The notes below the pieces were generated by a model. That model was not told the DNA's origin. It ran no database searches and worked only from the letters and a program-made list of their open reading frames with translations. Position numbers and translations under genes: made by a program. Below are positions 1-6,056 of a stretch of DNA of 9,671 bases, one piece after another (position 1 is the stretch's first letter; every line of letters starts with the position of its first letter). Source of the stretch: an uncultured bacterium (GTDB lineage Bacteria; Armatimonadota; Zipacnadia; Zipacnadales; Zipacnadaceae); NCBI GenBank assembly GCA_937928475.1, contig CALFVE010000333.1:1-9671 (forward strand), written 5' to 3'.

Positions 1-893
1 TGGACCTCGTGACCGGCGGGGCCTGGTATCGCAACTCCCGCGATCCCCGCCGGCAGCCCTTCGAGCGCTTCGTCTTCGACCCGGACCTGAAGGCGGTGCA
101 CGACGTAGTGGTCGGAGACGTGGACGGCGACGGGCGGCCCGAGGTGTTGACCATGGCTGATGCCAGCAACCTGCGCTGGTACAAGATTCCCGCCGATGAT
201 CCCACCCGGCCTTGGGTCCACCACGGCATCGGGCCCGCCGTACACGCCGGCGTTTCGGTGGGCGACCTGGACGGGGACGGCGACTTGGATGTCGTGCGCA
301 GCGACGTGTGGTTTGAGAACGTAGCGGGCGACGGAAGTCGCTGGGTGATGCACCCCTTCGGAGCCCACTTTGGCGGCGCCTCCGGGTGGGAGGAAAACGC
401 GACGCTCACTTGGCCCGCTGACGTCAACGCCGATGGGCACCTAGATGTGGTGGTGGCGGAGGCGGAGATCGTGGGGGCGCGCCTGTTCTGGCTGGAGAAT
501 CTCGACGGCCATGGCGGGACCTGGAGGCAGCATGAGTTGCCGCATGGCGATGCCGGCAGGCGGGGACCGTATCACTCGCTGTACGTCGGCGACCTGGACG
601 GCGACGGCGATGTGGACATCTTCTCCTGCGAGGCGGAGGATTTCGCCGGCGACCTGCCGCCGCGCTGGTTCATCTGGGAGAACCTCGATGGGCGCGGCGG
701 CGAGTGGCAGGAGCACGTGATTCTCGACCAGGGCCTGGGAGGGCACGGAGCGGTGGCGGGGGATTTCGACGGGGACGGGGACCTAGACTTTTGCGCCAAA
801 CTGTGGGCGCCGCGCCCGGACAACGCCAATGGAGGGCGGATGCATGTGGATTTTCTGGAGAATCTTTCCACTCTCGCTGCTAACAGGGGCTAG
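1..893 (+). CDS. FG-GAP/VCBS repeat beta-propeller protein, 5' end outside window
   Basis: This is the C-terminal part of a repeat protein. The frame is open to the left edge (Asp-Leu-Val-Thr-Gly-Gly), so the GTG at 9 is probably internal. Counting residues from that GTG, five calcium-loop motifs of the DxDGDGxxD type lie near 37-46, 86-95, 138-147 (variant DVNADGHLD), 195-204 and 252-261, about 50-57 residues apart. Each is followed by an aromatic motif such as WFEN, FWLEN or FIWEN, then a Gly-Asp-Gly or Asp-Gly-x-Gly-Gly turn and a Trp. This is the layout of an FG-GAP/VCBS propeller blade, a fold usually found in secreted or surface proteins that bind Ca2+, ligands or other proteins. No catalytic residues, membrane anchor or sorting signal are visible at the C-terminus. 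It ends 66 bases before murC and has no evident link to cell-wall synthesis. The family call is solid; the function is unknown. Confidence 0.85.
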   Translation, partial: DLVTGGAWYRNSRDPRRQPFERFVFDPDLKAVHDVVVGDVDGDGRPEVLTMADASNLRWYKIPADDPTRPWVHHGIGPAVHAGVSVGDLDGDGDLDVVRSDVWFENVAGDGSRWVMHPFGAHFGGASGWEENATLTWPADVNADGHLDVVVAEAEIVGARLFWLENLDGHGGTWRQHELPHGDAGRRGPYHSLYVGDLDGDGDVDIFSCEAEDFAGDLPPRWFIWENLDGRGGEWQEHVILDQGLGGHGAVAGDFDGDGDLDFCAKLWAPRPDNANGGRMHVDFLENLSTLAANRG

Positions 894-924
894 TGACCGC
901 ATCTTTCGAGCAGGGAGGGCCTTC

Positions 925-953
925 TTGCCAAACCCCACCCCTTCGCTTACAAT
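925..953 (+). promoter_or_regulatory. Sigma70-type promoter for murC
   Basis: A -35 box TTGCCA (925-930) and a -10 box TACAAT (948-953) are separated by exactly 17 bases, and each matches consensus at five of six positions. Counting the last base of the -10 box as -7 puts +1 at 960, the G of the murC GTG start codon. The 66-base gap has no purine-rich ribosome binding site close to that start. I infer a leaderless murC transcript. Confidence 0.65.
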
Positions 954-959
954 GCCGGC

Positions 960-2378
960 GTGAAAGAGGGATCCGCTGCGGCGATTGCGATCGAGCCTCG
1001 TGAACTGCTGCGCCGATACCGGCACATCCACTTCATTGGTATTGGCGGGGTATCCATGAGCGCCCTAGCCAGCACGCTGCGAGGCTGGGGAATGACGGTG
1101 AGCGGCTCAGACCGTGCCGACTCTCCCACGCTGGAGAACCTGCGGCGGACCGGCATCACCGTCCACGTGGGACAGTCCCCCGCCAACCTGGGGGACGCCG
1201 ACTTAGTCGTCTATACCACGGCCATTCCCGACGATAACCCCGAGTTGCAGGCGGCCTGGGCTCGCGGCCTGGAGATCTGGCACCGCTCCCGACTGCTGGC
1301 CACGCTAGTGGCCGACAAGCGGCGCATTGCTATTGCCGGAACCCACGGCAAGAGTTCCACAACTAGCATGGTGGCCACGGTGCTGGCCGCACTGGGACAA
1401 GACCCTACGTTGTTTGTGGGCGGGCTTTCCCACAACTTTGGCTCCAACTACCACCTGGGCTCGGGTGAGATAGCGGTTTTCGAGGCCTGCGAGAGCGATC
1501 GGAGTTTCCTCGCCTACGCGGGTTGCTCGCAGGTGATTACCAGCATCGAAGCCGACCACCTCGACCAGCATGGCACGGTGGAGAACCTGATTCAGGCTTT
1601 TCGCGACTTCGCGGCCAGTGCCGATCCGGAGGGCTTCGTGGCTTATGCCTCCCGGGTGCCGGTGCTGGCGGAGGTGGCGGCCTGCGCGCCAGCACGCCGG
1701 GTCAGTTATGGGCTGGATCCGGCCGCTGACTACAGCGCCCGGGAGATCGAGCCGCTCGACGGCGGCATACGATTCACGCCAGTGGTGAGGGGGAAAGCCT
1801 TGCCGCCAGCGCTGCTCCCGGTCATCGGAGACCACAACGTGCGGAATGCTCTCGCCGCGCTGGCGGTGGCCACCGAGTTGGGTCTGCCACCGGGGGAGGC
1901 CGCGGCGGCGCTTGCCAGCTATCGCGGAGTGGAGCGGCGCTTTGAGACCCTGGGCGAGCGGGACGGCTATCAGGTCATTGACGACTACGCGCATCACCCC
2001 ACCGAGATTAAGGTCACCCTAGCAGCCGCCAAGCGGCACTACGGGCGGCGGCTGATCGCAATCTTCCAGCCGCATCTGTACAGTCGCACCCGGGACCTGC
2101 TTGACGAGTTTGGGGATGCCTTCGCCGACGCTGACGCCATCATCATAGCGGACATATACGCAGCGCGGGAGGCACCCAGCGGCGACGTTTCCAGCGAGAG
2201 TCTGTACCGCTTGGTGAAGCAGCGCAACCCGGGCAAGCCGGTGGTATACCTGCCCACCTTTGCGGCGATTGTTGCTTACGTGCAGCAGATCGCGCAGCCG
2301 GGGGATATGGTGCTTACCCTGGGAGCGGGAGACATCCGCAAGGTCGGGGAGATGCTGGTGAGCCCGGAGAAGGCCTAG
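960..2378 (+). CDS. murC: UDP-N-acetylmuramate--L-alanine ligase MurC
   Basis: MurC joins L-alanine to UDP-MurNAc using ATP, the first step of peptidoglycan stem-peptide assembly in the cytoplasm. The 472-residue length is normal for the family. Visible motifs in order are: FIGIGGVSMS (25-34), the UDP-substrate Rossmann loop typical of MurC; AGTHGKSSTT (126-135), the ATP P-loop; FEACESD (174-180); IEADHLDQH (197-205); ERRFE (325-329); DDYAHHPTE (341-349); FQPHLYSRT (369-377); and TLGAGDI (453-459). The FEACE form recalls Firmicutes MurC rather than the proteobacterial EADESD. GTG at 960 is the only sensible start: there is no ATG, GTG or TTG in frame between it and the GIGG loop, and an ATG at 952 is out of frame. 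No Shine-Dalgarno sequence precedes it, and a promoter lies directly upstream. ftsQ and ftsA follow on the same strand. The identification is near certain. Confidence 0.97.
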   Translation: MKEGSAAAIAIEPRELLRRYRHIHFIGIGGVSMSALASTLRGWGMTVSGSDRADSPTLENLRRTGITVHVGQSPANLGDADLVVYTTAIPDDNPELQAAWARGLEIWHRSRLLATLVADKRRIAIAGTHGKSSTTSMVATVLAALGQDPTLFVGGLSHNFGSNYHLGSGEIAVFEACESDRSFLAYAGCSQVITSIEADHLDQHGTVENLIQAFRDFAASADPEGFVAYASRVPVLAEVAACAPARRVSYGLDPAADYSAREIEPLDGGIRFTPVVRGKALPPALLPVIGDHNVRNALAALAVATELGLPPGEAAAALASYRGVERRFETLGERDGYQVIDDYAHHPTEIKVTLAAAKRHYGRRLIAIFQPHLYSRTRDLLDEFGDAFADADAIIIADIYAAREAPSGDVSSESLYRLVKQRNPGKPVVYLPTFAAIVAYVQQIAQPGDMVLTLGAGDIRKVGEMLVSPEKA

Positions 2379-2582
2379 CTGCCCCGGGGTGGAAAGGGGC
2401 GGAGCAGTATCCGGCCCGGGACTCGCCCCGGCCCCGTTGGGGCGGGAAGCGAGGGAGGAGCCTCAGCCTCGGCCTCACGCGGGGCAGGAGACGAAAGCCA
2501 GGCGCATCCTCAGCAGGCGGGCGACTGGTTCCCCCGGACACAGTACTCGACAAATTCGTAGCCAGAGTCGGAGCAGAGGACG
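2379..2582. other. 204-base non-coding spacer between murC and ftsQ
   Basis: I see no credible gene here; in many dcw clusters murB and/or ddl would occupy this place. The DNA is GC-rich and low in complexity, with GCCTC-type hexamers repeated near 2460-2480. A short hairpin GCCCC-GTT-GGGGC lies at 2431-2443 without a T-run after it. I found no convincing -35/-10 pair for ftsQ. The only gene-related signal is the purine-rich AGAGGA at 2575-2580 just before the ftsQ start. Confidence 0.5.
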
Positions 2583-3386
2583 TTGCAGGAACTGCCGCCC
2601 AATGACGAGCAGGAATCGCGGGCATTCCGTCGCCGGCGCGGGCGCAGCGGTGCGCAGTTAATCTTGCTGGCTTGCCTTGGAGGCTTTGCCTTGGGGCTGG
2701 CTCAGTCGCCCCTGTTCTGGATCACCGAGGTTCGGGTAGACGCACCCGATCCCCCCCTGGCGGAGGCGGCCAGTCGAGTGATTCAGGTGCCGGCTCAAGC
2801 CAGCACCCTGTTCTACCCGGTGTCGGCCGTCGAGCGGCAAGCGCAGCAGTTACCGCAGATCCTGTCCGTGCAGGTGACGCGCGACCTGCCCCATCGTCTC
2901 GTGGTGAAGGTGACGCGGCGGCTGCCGACGGTGGCGATGCAGACCGAGGCGGGCGTGCTGCTGGTCGCGGAGGACGGAGTCATCACCAACCTGGTGCCGC
3001 CGGGGCAGAAGGCTCCGCCGCTGCCACTGCTGATCGGACTAGCGCCGACCTCCGCTCAGCCCGGGCAGCGTTTGGCTCCGGAGGCCGCGTCGCTGGTGGC
3101 GGAAGTGGGCCGCGCAGCGGCGGCTCACGGGCTGGGGGCGGGGCTTCGCCTCGATTTCGCCCGTCCCTTCGACGTGCGTCTGACGATAGAGGGAGTGGAA
3201 GGGCTTCTCGGCGGCAGCGATAACCTGGAACGCAAACTCAGCCTCTTTGCGCAGGTCTGGCGCGAACTGCAAAAGCAGGGGGCGCACCCAGCCTATATTG
3301 ACGTGCGGCTCATGGACCGGCCGGTGTGGCGACCGCGGGAAGAGGCAGGCGGGCCGGCCGCGACTGGCAGCAAGGCCGGCTGGTGA
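2583..3386 (+). CDS. ftsQ: Cell division protein FtsQ (DivIB family)
   Basis: FtsQ is a bitopic inner-membrane divisome protein that links FtsB/FtsL to the other division proteins. This 267-residue product has the family layout: a basic cytoplasmic tail (RAFRRRRGR near 13-21), one transmembrane helix (about 25-44), a POTRA-like region (about 46-112, FWITEVRVDAP through RDLPHRLVVKVTRR), then the beta domain with the late segment LGGSDNLERKLSLFAQVW (209-226) and the YIDVRLMDRPVWR end (238-250). The N-terminal arginines next to the helix fit the positive-inside rule. The start is the TTG at 2583: an in-frame TAG at 2559-2561 blocks extension, and the next in-frame TTG would remove the basic tail. 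AGAGGA lies only two bases before the TTG, unusually close, so translation may be weak. The Pro/Gly-rich C-terminal tail (about 251-267) is not conserved. The family call rests on position, topology and motifs. Confidence 0.88.
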   Translation: MQELPPNDEQESRAFRRRRGRSGAQLILLACLGGFALGLAQSPLFWITEVRVDAPDPPLAEAASRVIQVPAQASTLFYPVSAVERQAQQLPQILSVQVTRDLPHRLVVKVTRRLPTVAMQTEAGVLLVAEDGVITNLVPPGQKAPPLPLLIGLAPTSAQPGQRLAPEAASLVAEVGRAAAAHGLGAGLRLDFARPFDVRLTIEGVEGLLGGSDNLERKLSLFAQVWRELQKQGAHPAYIDVRLMDRPVWRPREEAGGPAATGSKAGW

Positions 3387-3436
3387 GAGGTTGGCGGCGC
3401 GACCGGGAGCGCGGCGCAAGGGCGGCCCGCAGCATC

Positions 3437-3452
3437 GGCTGAACCGTCAGCC
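3437..3452 (+). other. Hairpin between ftsQ and ftsA
   Basis: GGCTGA (3437-3442) and TCAGCC (3447-3452) form a perfect 6-bp stem with the four-base loop ACCG. It lies in the 115-base gap between ftsQ and ftsA, about 50 bases before the ftsA start. No T-run follows, so it does not look like an efficient intrinsic terminator. It could be an mRNA processing or stability element, or chance. Confidence 0.3.
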
Positions 3453-3501
3453 ATAGCGCCACGGCGGAGATGAGACGCAAACCCGGGGCCGGGGGGCGAA
3501 A

Positions 3502-4764
3502 GTGAGTAGCGAGGCTTACGTCGCCGGCCTAGATGTCGGCACGACCAAAATCCGCACCGTAGTGGCCCGGCCCGAGGCCGACGGCAGGCTTCGCGTGCTA
3601 GGCGTGGGCGTCGTGCCGGCGGCCGGGCTCGCGCGCGGCATTGTGGTGGATCGTGGGCAGGCCATCGCGGCCATCGCCGAATCCGTGCACCGCGCCCGCC
3701 GCAACGCCAGCCTAGAGATCGGCGGCGCCTACGTCGGTATCTCCGGCGCACACATCGCCTGTCGCAACGTCACCGGACGCATCCATATCCCCAGCGGCGA
3801 AATCAGCGCCCACGATGTGGAGAAGGTCATTCAGAGCGCACGAGATAACGTGCGCACCAGCCCCGAGCAGGAGATTATGCATGTGCTGGTGCGCGATTTC
3901 GCCGTGGATGGGGAGCCAGGGGTCGCCCGACCGGTGGGTATGAAGGCCAGTCGGCTGGACGTGGAGGTACACGTAGTCACTGGCGTGGGCAGTGTCATCG
4001 CTAACCTGGAGGACTGCGTACGCGAAACCGGTGTCATCCCGCTCAAGAACGTGCTCGAGCCTCTGGCCACGGCGACGGCGGTGCTCAGCGAAGCCGAGCG
4101 CGATCTGGGCGTGATCCTGATTGACATCGGCGGGGGCACCACCGACGTGGCCGTGTTCAGCGAGGGCTCGATCTGTCACACCGCCTCTATTCCCGTCGCC
4201 GGCAATCATGTCACCCGCGACCTCGCGCAACTGCTGCGGATCAACCCGGAAGAGGCAGAAACCGCCAAGCGGCGCTTCGGAGTGGCTCTTGCGGAGCTGA
4301 CCACCCCCGACGAAATGATCCAGGTAGTCGAGTTGGGCACGGAGAAACCCACCCGAGTGCCCCGGCGCCTGCTGAGTGAGATCATCCAACCCCGGATGGA
4401 GGAGATCCTCAACCTGGTCAAGGAGAACTTGCTGCTGGCCAACGTGTACGAGAGGGTGGGCGGCGGGGTGGTGCTCTCCGGCGGCGGCTCGCAATTGGTC
4501 GGCTGTACTCGCCTGGCCTCGATGATACTCGACAACCTGCCGGTGCGTCTGGGCGCGCCCCGGAACCTGACCGGCTTGGCGGACAGCGTGAGTAGCCCGA
4601 TCTTTTCCACCGCCGTGGGCCTGGCCATGTTGGCGGCGGCTGACCAGGCCTGGGCGATGCCGCCGAGCAAGCCGGCTGGGCCTGCCTCCTGGTGGCAGGC
4701 GGTCAAGACCTGGTGGCGGAGCAGAGTGCTGCCGGAGATCAAGCGGTTGGCCCAGGGCGCCTAG
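3502..4764 (+). CDS. ftsA: Cell division protein FtsA
   Basis: FtsA is an actin-like ATPase that anchors FtsZ filaments to the inner membrane and recruits later divisome proteins. The 420-residue length is typical. The phosphate-1 motif GLDVGTTKIRTVVA is at 9-22, the 1C domain follows from about 80, the phosphate-2 motif ILIDIGGGTTDVAVF is at 205-219, and the adenosine motif GGVVLSGGGSQLVG is at 321-334. The C-terminal segment about 396-417 (SWWQAVKTWWRSRVLPEIKR) is an amphipathic, Trp-rich and basic helix, as expected of the FtsA membrane-targeting sequence. GTG at 3502 is the only possible start after an in-frame TAG at 3454-3456; a G-rich stretch (3491-3496) is a poor ribosome binding site. 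ftsZ usually follows ftsA, but here the next gene is on the opposite strand and unrelated. The identification is near certain. Confidence 0.97.
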   Translation: MSSEAYVAGLDVGTTKIRTVVARPEADGRLRVLGVGVVPAAGLARGIVVDRGQAIAAIAESVHRARRNASLEIGGAYVGISGAHIACRNVTGRIHIPSGEISAHDVEKVIQSARDNVRTSPEQEIMHVLVRDFAVDGEPGVARPVGMKASRLDVEVHVVTGVGSVIANLEDCVRETGVIPLKNVLEPLATATAVLSEAERDLGVILIDIGGGTTDVAVFSEGSICHTASIPVAGNHVTRDLAQLLRINPEEAETAKRRFGVALAELTTPDEMIQVVELGTEKPTRVPRRLLSEIIQPRMEEILNLVKENLLLANVYERVGGGVVLSGGGSQLVGCTRLASMILDNLPVRLGAPRNLTGLADSVSSPIFSTAVGLAMLAAADQAWAMPPSKPAGPASWWQAVKTWWRSRVLPEIKRLAQGA

Positions 4765-4802
4765 TGCGGGGACCGCGGTCGAAAGCGAGAGAGCGGGCAG
4801 AA

Positions 4803-4847
4803 GCCGGGGCCATTACTTCTCAAAGGAGGCCTGGCCCTATCCCCGGC
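4803..4847. terminator. Inverted repeat between the convergent ends of ftsA and the minus-strand propeller gene
   Basis: GCCGGGG (4803-4809) is the exact reverse complement of CCCCGGC (4841-4847). Inside it, GGGCCA (4807-4812) could pair instead with TGGCCC (4832-4837). The position in the 86-base convergent gap suits a two-way terminator, but there is no T-run on either strand, so it would be a non-classical one or only a barrier to 3' decay. Confidence 0.4.
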
Positions 4848-4850
4848 CTC

Positions 4851-5903
4851 TCAGACTTCTGACTCGATCTTCCCCAGGAACACGCCGAGGTTCTTGGCCT
4901 CCTCAGACCGGCCCGGTCGGCCTTCCCAAGCCGTGTAGGCCACGTACAGCGTGCGCTCAATGGCGGCGAGGGAGGGGTACAAGTTAACGCGACCGTCGGC
5001 CAGGTAGATCTCAGAAGCCAACTCCGATCCCGCCAGATTGGTCACGGTCATCTCCAAGTTACCGGCTCCGAAGTCGGGGTCCTCCGCGTCGGGGAAGACG
5101 GTGTACATCACGACCAAGCGGCTGCGCAGGCGGGAGACGGTGGGATGCGCCAGGTCCCCCGCACCGCGGATCTTGCGCACCCCGTGGAAACGATGCCCGT
5201 TGTAGGCCGCCAGCCAGAGGGATTCCCGCCCTTGCTGTTCGGCCAGGAAGGGCAAGCAGAGGTCAGCGCCGAGGTCGCCCAGGGCCAGCCCCACCGGCCG
5301 CCCGGGGACGGAGGGTTGCCAGGGCACTACGAAGCCGCTCTCCTGCGGTCCGGCAGACAGATTGATGGTCCGCCCTTCGGCGGGCCCTAGCCAGGCCAGC
5401 CAGACCTGCTGGTTGTGCCCGCTGATGGCGGCGGCGGTAGTGGCCGCCATCTCGGCGGGTGGTTTTGCCTGCCGCCGGCCCAGGTCTACGGCCGCGAGCA
5501 TGAGTGCCCGGTTGCGTTCCAGCGCCGTGCCCTCCGAACCCTCCAGCCAGGCCACCCAGGCTTCCTGGCCAATCACGGCAAGTTGCGGGTTGCTGCGCTC
5601 GCGGCCTTCGACGGCGGCTGCGACGCGAATCGTCCAGGAAGCAGCGGCGGCCGTGGGGTCAAGTTCGGAGAGATAGACTCCGCCGCGGAAGATCTCGGCG
5701 AGGTACAGCCGGTCCGCGGCGGCGAGCGCGGCGGCGGAGGAGGGTCCACCCAGCGTGTTGACAGGCTGGGCGGGCGTCCAGCGCAAATTTGCCCAGGTCT
5801 TGGGCGGCGGGGGCAGGGGCGGGCCTTCGCTCTGCTGGGCCGCCGCCGGCAAGGGCCCGACCGCCAGCAGACCCGCAATCACGGCGATGATCAGGCGTGC
5901 CAT
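4851..5903 (-). CDS. Secreted beta-propeller-like protein, function unknown
   Basis: The 350-residue product starts with a clear signal peptide (MARLIIAVIAGLLAVGPLPAA, cleavage likely after Ala22 before QQ), then a short Pro-rich linker (28-34). The rest is beta-rich with a loose repeat of about 50 residues. Its strand motif is AWVAWLEG (115-122), VWLAWLGP (167-174), LCLPFLAE (215-222), LVVMYTVF (263-270) and LYVAYTAWEG (319-328), often followed by Gly/Glu turns. This resembles BNR/sialidase-like or WD-like propellers, but I see no Asp-box series or catalytic residues, so I assign no enzyme activity. The frame extends upstream to 6023, but the start at 5903 is preferred because it gives a proper signal peptide and sits 9 bases after GGAGG. 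The extended version would add an Arg/Pro-rich stretch and run through the promoter of the divergent gene. Its 3' end converges on ftsA. A periplasmic or extracellular location is inferred. Confidence 0.85.
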   Translation of the reverse strand: MARLIIAVIAGLLAVGPLPAAAQQSEGPPLPPPPKTWANLRWTPAQPVNTLGGPSSAAALAAADRLYLAEIFRGGVYLSELDPTAAAASWTIRVAAAVEGRERSNPQLAVIGQEAWVAWLEGSEGTALERNRALMLAAVDLGRRQAKPPAEMAATTAAAISGHNQQVWLAWLGPAEGRTINLSAGPQESGFVVPWQPSVPGRPVGLALGDLGADLCLPFLAEQQGRESLWLAAYNGHRFHGVRKIRGAGDLAHPTVSRLRSRLVVMYTVFPDAEDPDFGAGNLEMTVTNLAGSELASEIYLADGRVNLYPSLAAIERTLYVAYTAWEGRPGRSEEAKNLGVFLGKIESEV

Positions 5904-5912
5904 GCCTAAGCG

Positions 5913-5922
5913 CCTCCTCCTT
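5913..5922 (-). promoter_or_regulatory. Ribosome binding site that fixes the start at 5903
   Basis: Read on the minus strand this is AAGGAGGAGG. Its GGAGG core (5913-5917) ends 9 bases before the ATG at 5903-5901. It decides the start of the secreted propeller gene in favour of the signal-peptide form over the longer reading from 6023. The large inverted repeat at 5925-5973 begins only three bases upstream of it. Confidence 0.75.
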
Positions 5923-5924
5923 TT

Positions 5925-5973
5925 CGCAAAGCCTGGCTGCCCTGCCGGCGAGCCGCAGGGCACCGGCTTTGCG
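5925..5973. repeat. 19-bp bulged inverted repeat in the divergent gap (operator or 5'-UTR hairpin)
   Basis: CGCAAAGCC (5925-5933) pairs with GGCTTTGCG (5965-5973), GG (5935-5936) with CC (5963-5964), and TGCCCTGC (5938-5945) with GCAGGGCA (5955-5962). That makes 19 base pairs around a 9-base loop, with two single unpaired bases on the left arm (5934, 5937). It lies between the ribosome binding site of the minus-strand gene and the -35 box at 5983. It could be a shared operator for the two divergent genes or an RNA hairpin that controls translation of the minus-strand gene. It is not followed by a T-run on either strand, so terminator function is unlikely. Confidence 0.7.
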
Positions 5974-5982
5974 TTTACGCGC

Positions 5983-6011
5983 TTGACGTTTCCCCAGGGC
6001 CTGAGTATAAT
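5983..6011 (+). promoter_or_regulatory. Near-consensus sigma70-type promoter for the YjbH-like gene
   Basis: TTGACG (5983-5988) and TATAAT (6006-6011) are separated by 17 bases; only the last -35 base departs from consensus. The predicted start is near 6018, giving a leader of about 39 bases with GGGAGGGAG (6042-6050) before the ATG at 6057. It is expected to be strong and may also drive the second barrel gene downstream. Confidence 0.85.
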
Positions 6012-6056
6012 CCTCGCAGCCACGGATAAGTCCGCAGTTCCGGGAGGGAGCAGACT

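Noticed and set aside
952..954. ATG just upstream of murC
   Set aside because: It is out of frame with murC and overlaps the -10 box, so it would not be transcribed from the predicted start.
2389..2661. Open frame of 90 codons spanning the murC-ftsQ spacer, starting at GTG
   Set aside because: Its product is Arg/Gly/Pro-rich and low in complexity, it overlaps the start of ftsQ by about 80 bases, and it shows no family motif. It looks like a frame left open by high GC content.
3712..4494. 260-codon frame antisense to ftsA, with similar long antisense frames at 1305-1997, 6075-6803 and 6916-7605
   Set aside because: These mirror clearly real genes on the other strand. Their composition is His/Gln/Arg-rich without motifs or signal sequences, as expected of shadow frames in GC-rich DNA.
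4822..4829. AAAGGAGG, a perfect ribosome-binding-like sequence on the plus strand
   Set aside because: No start codon follows at a usable distance; it lies in the loop of the convergent terminator-like repeat.
5925..5972. Resemblance of GCAAAGCC to the core of GEMM-type cyclic-di-GMP riboswitches
   Set aside because: The rest of the conserved core and the second helix with its tetraloop receptor are absent, and the motif is fully explained as one arm of the inverted repeat.
5904..6023. 40-codon N-terminal extension of the minus-strand secreted propeller
   Set aside because: It would bury the signal peptide, run through the plus-strand promoter and the inverted repeat, and ignore the strong ribosome binding site before 5903.
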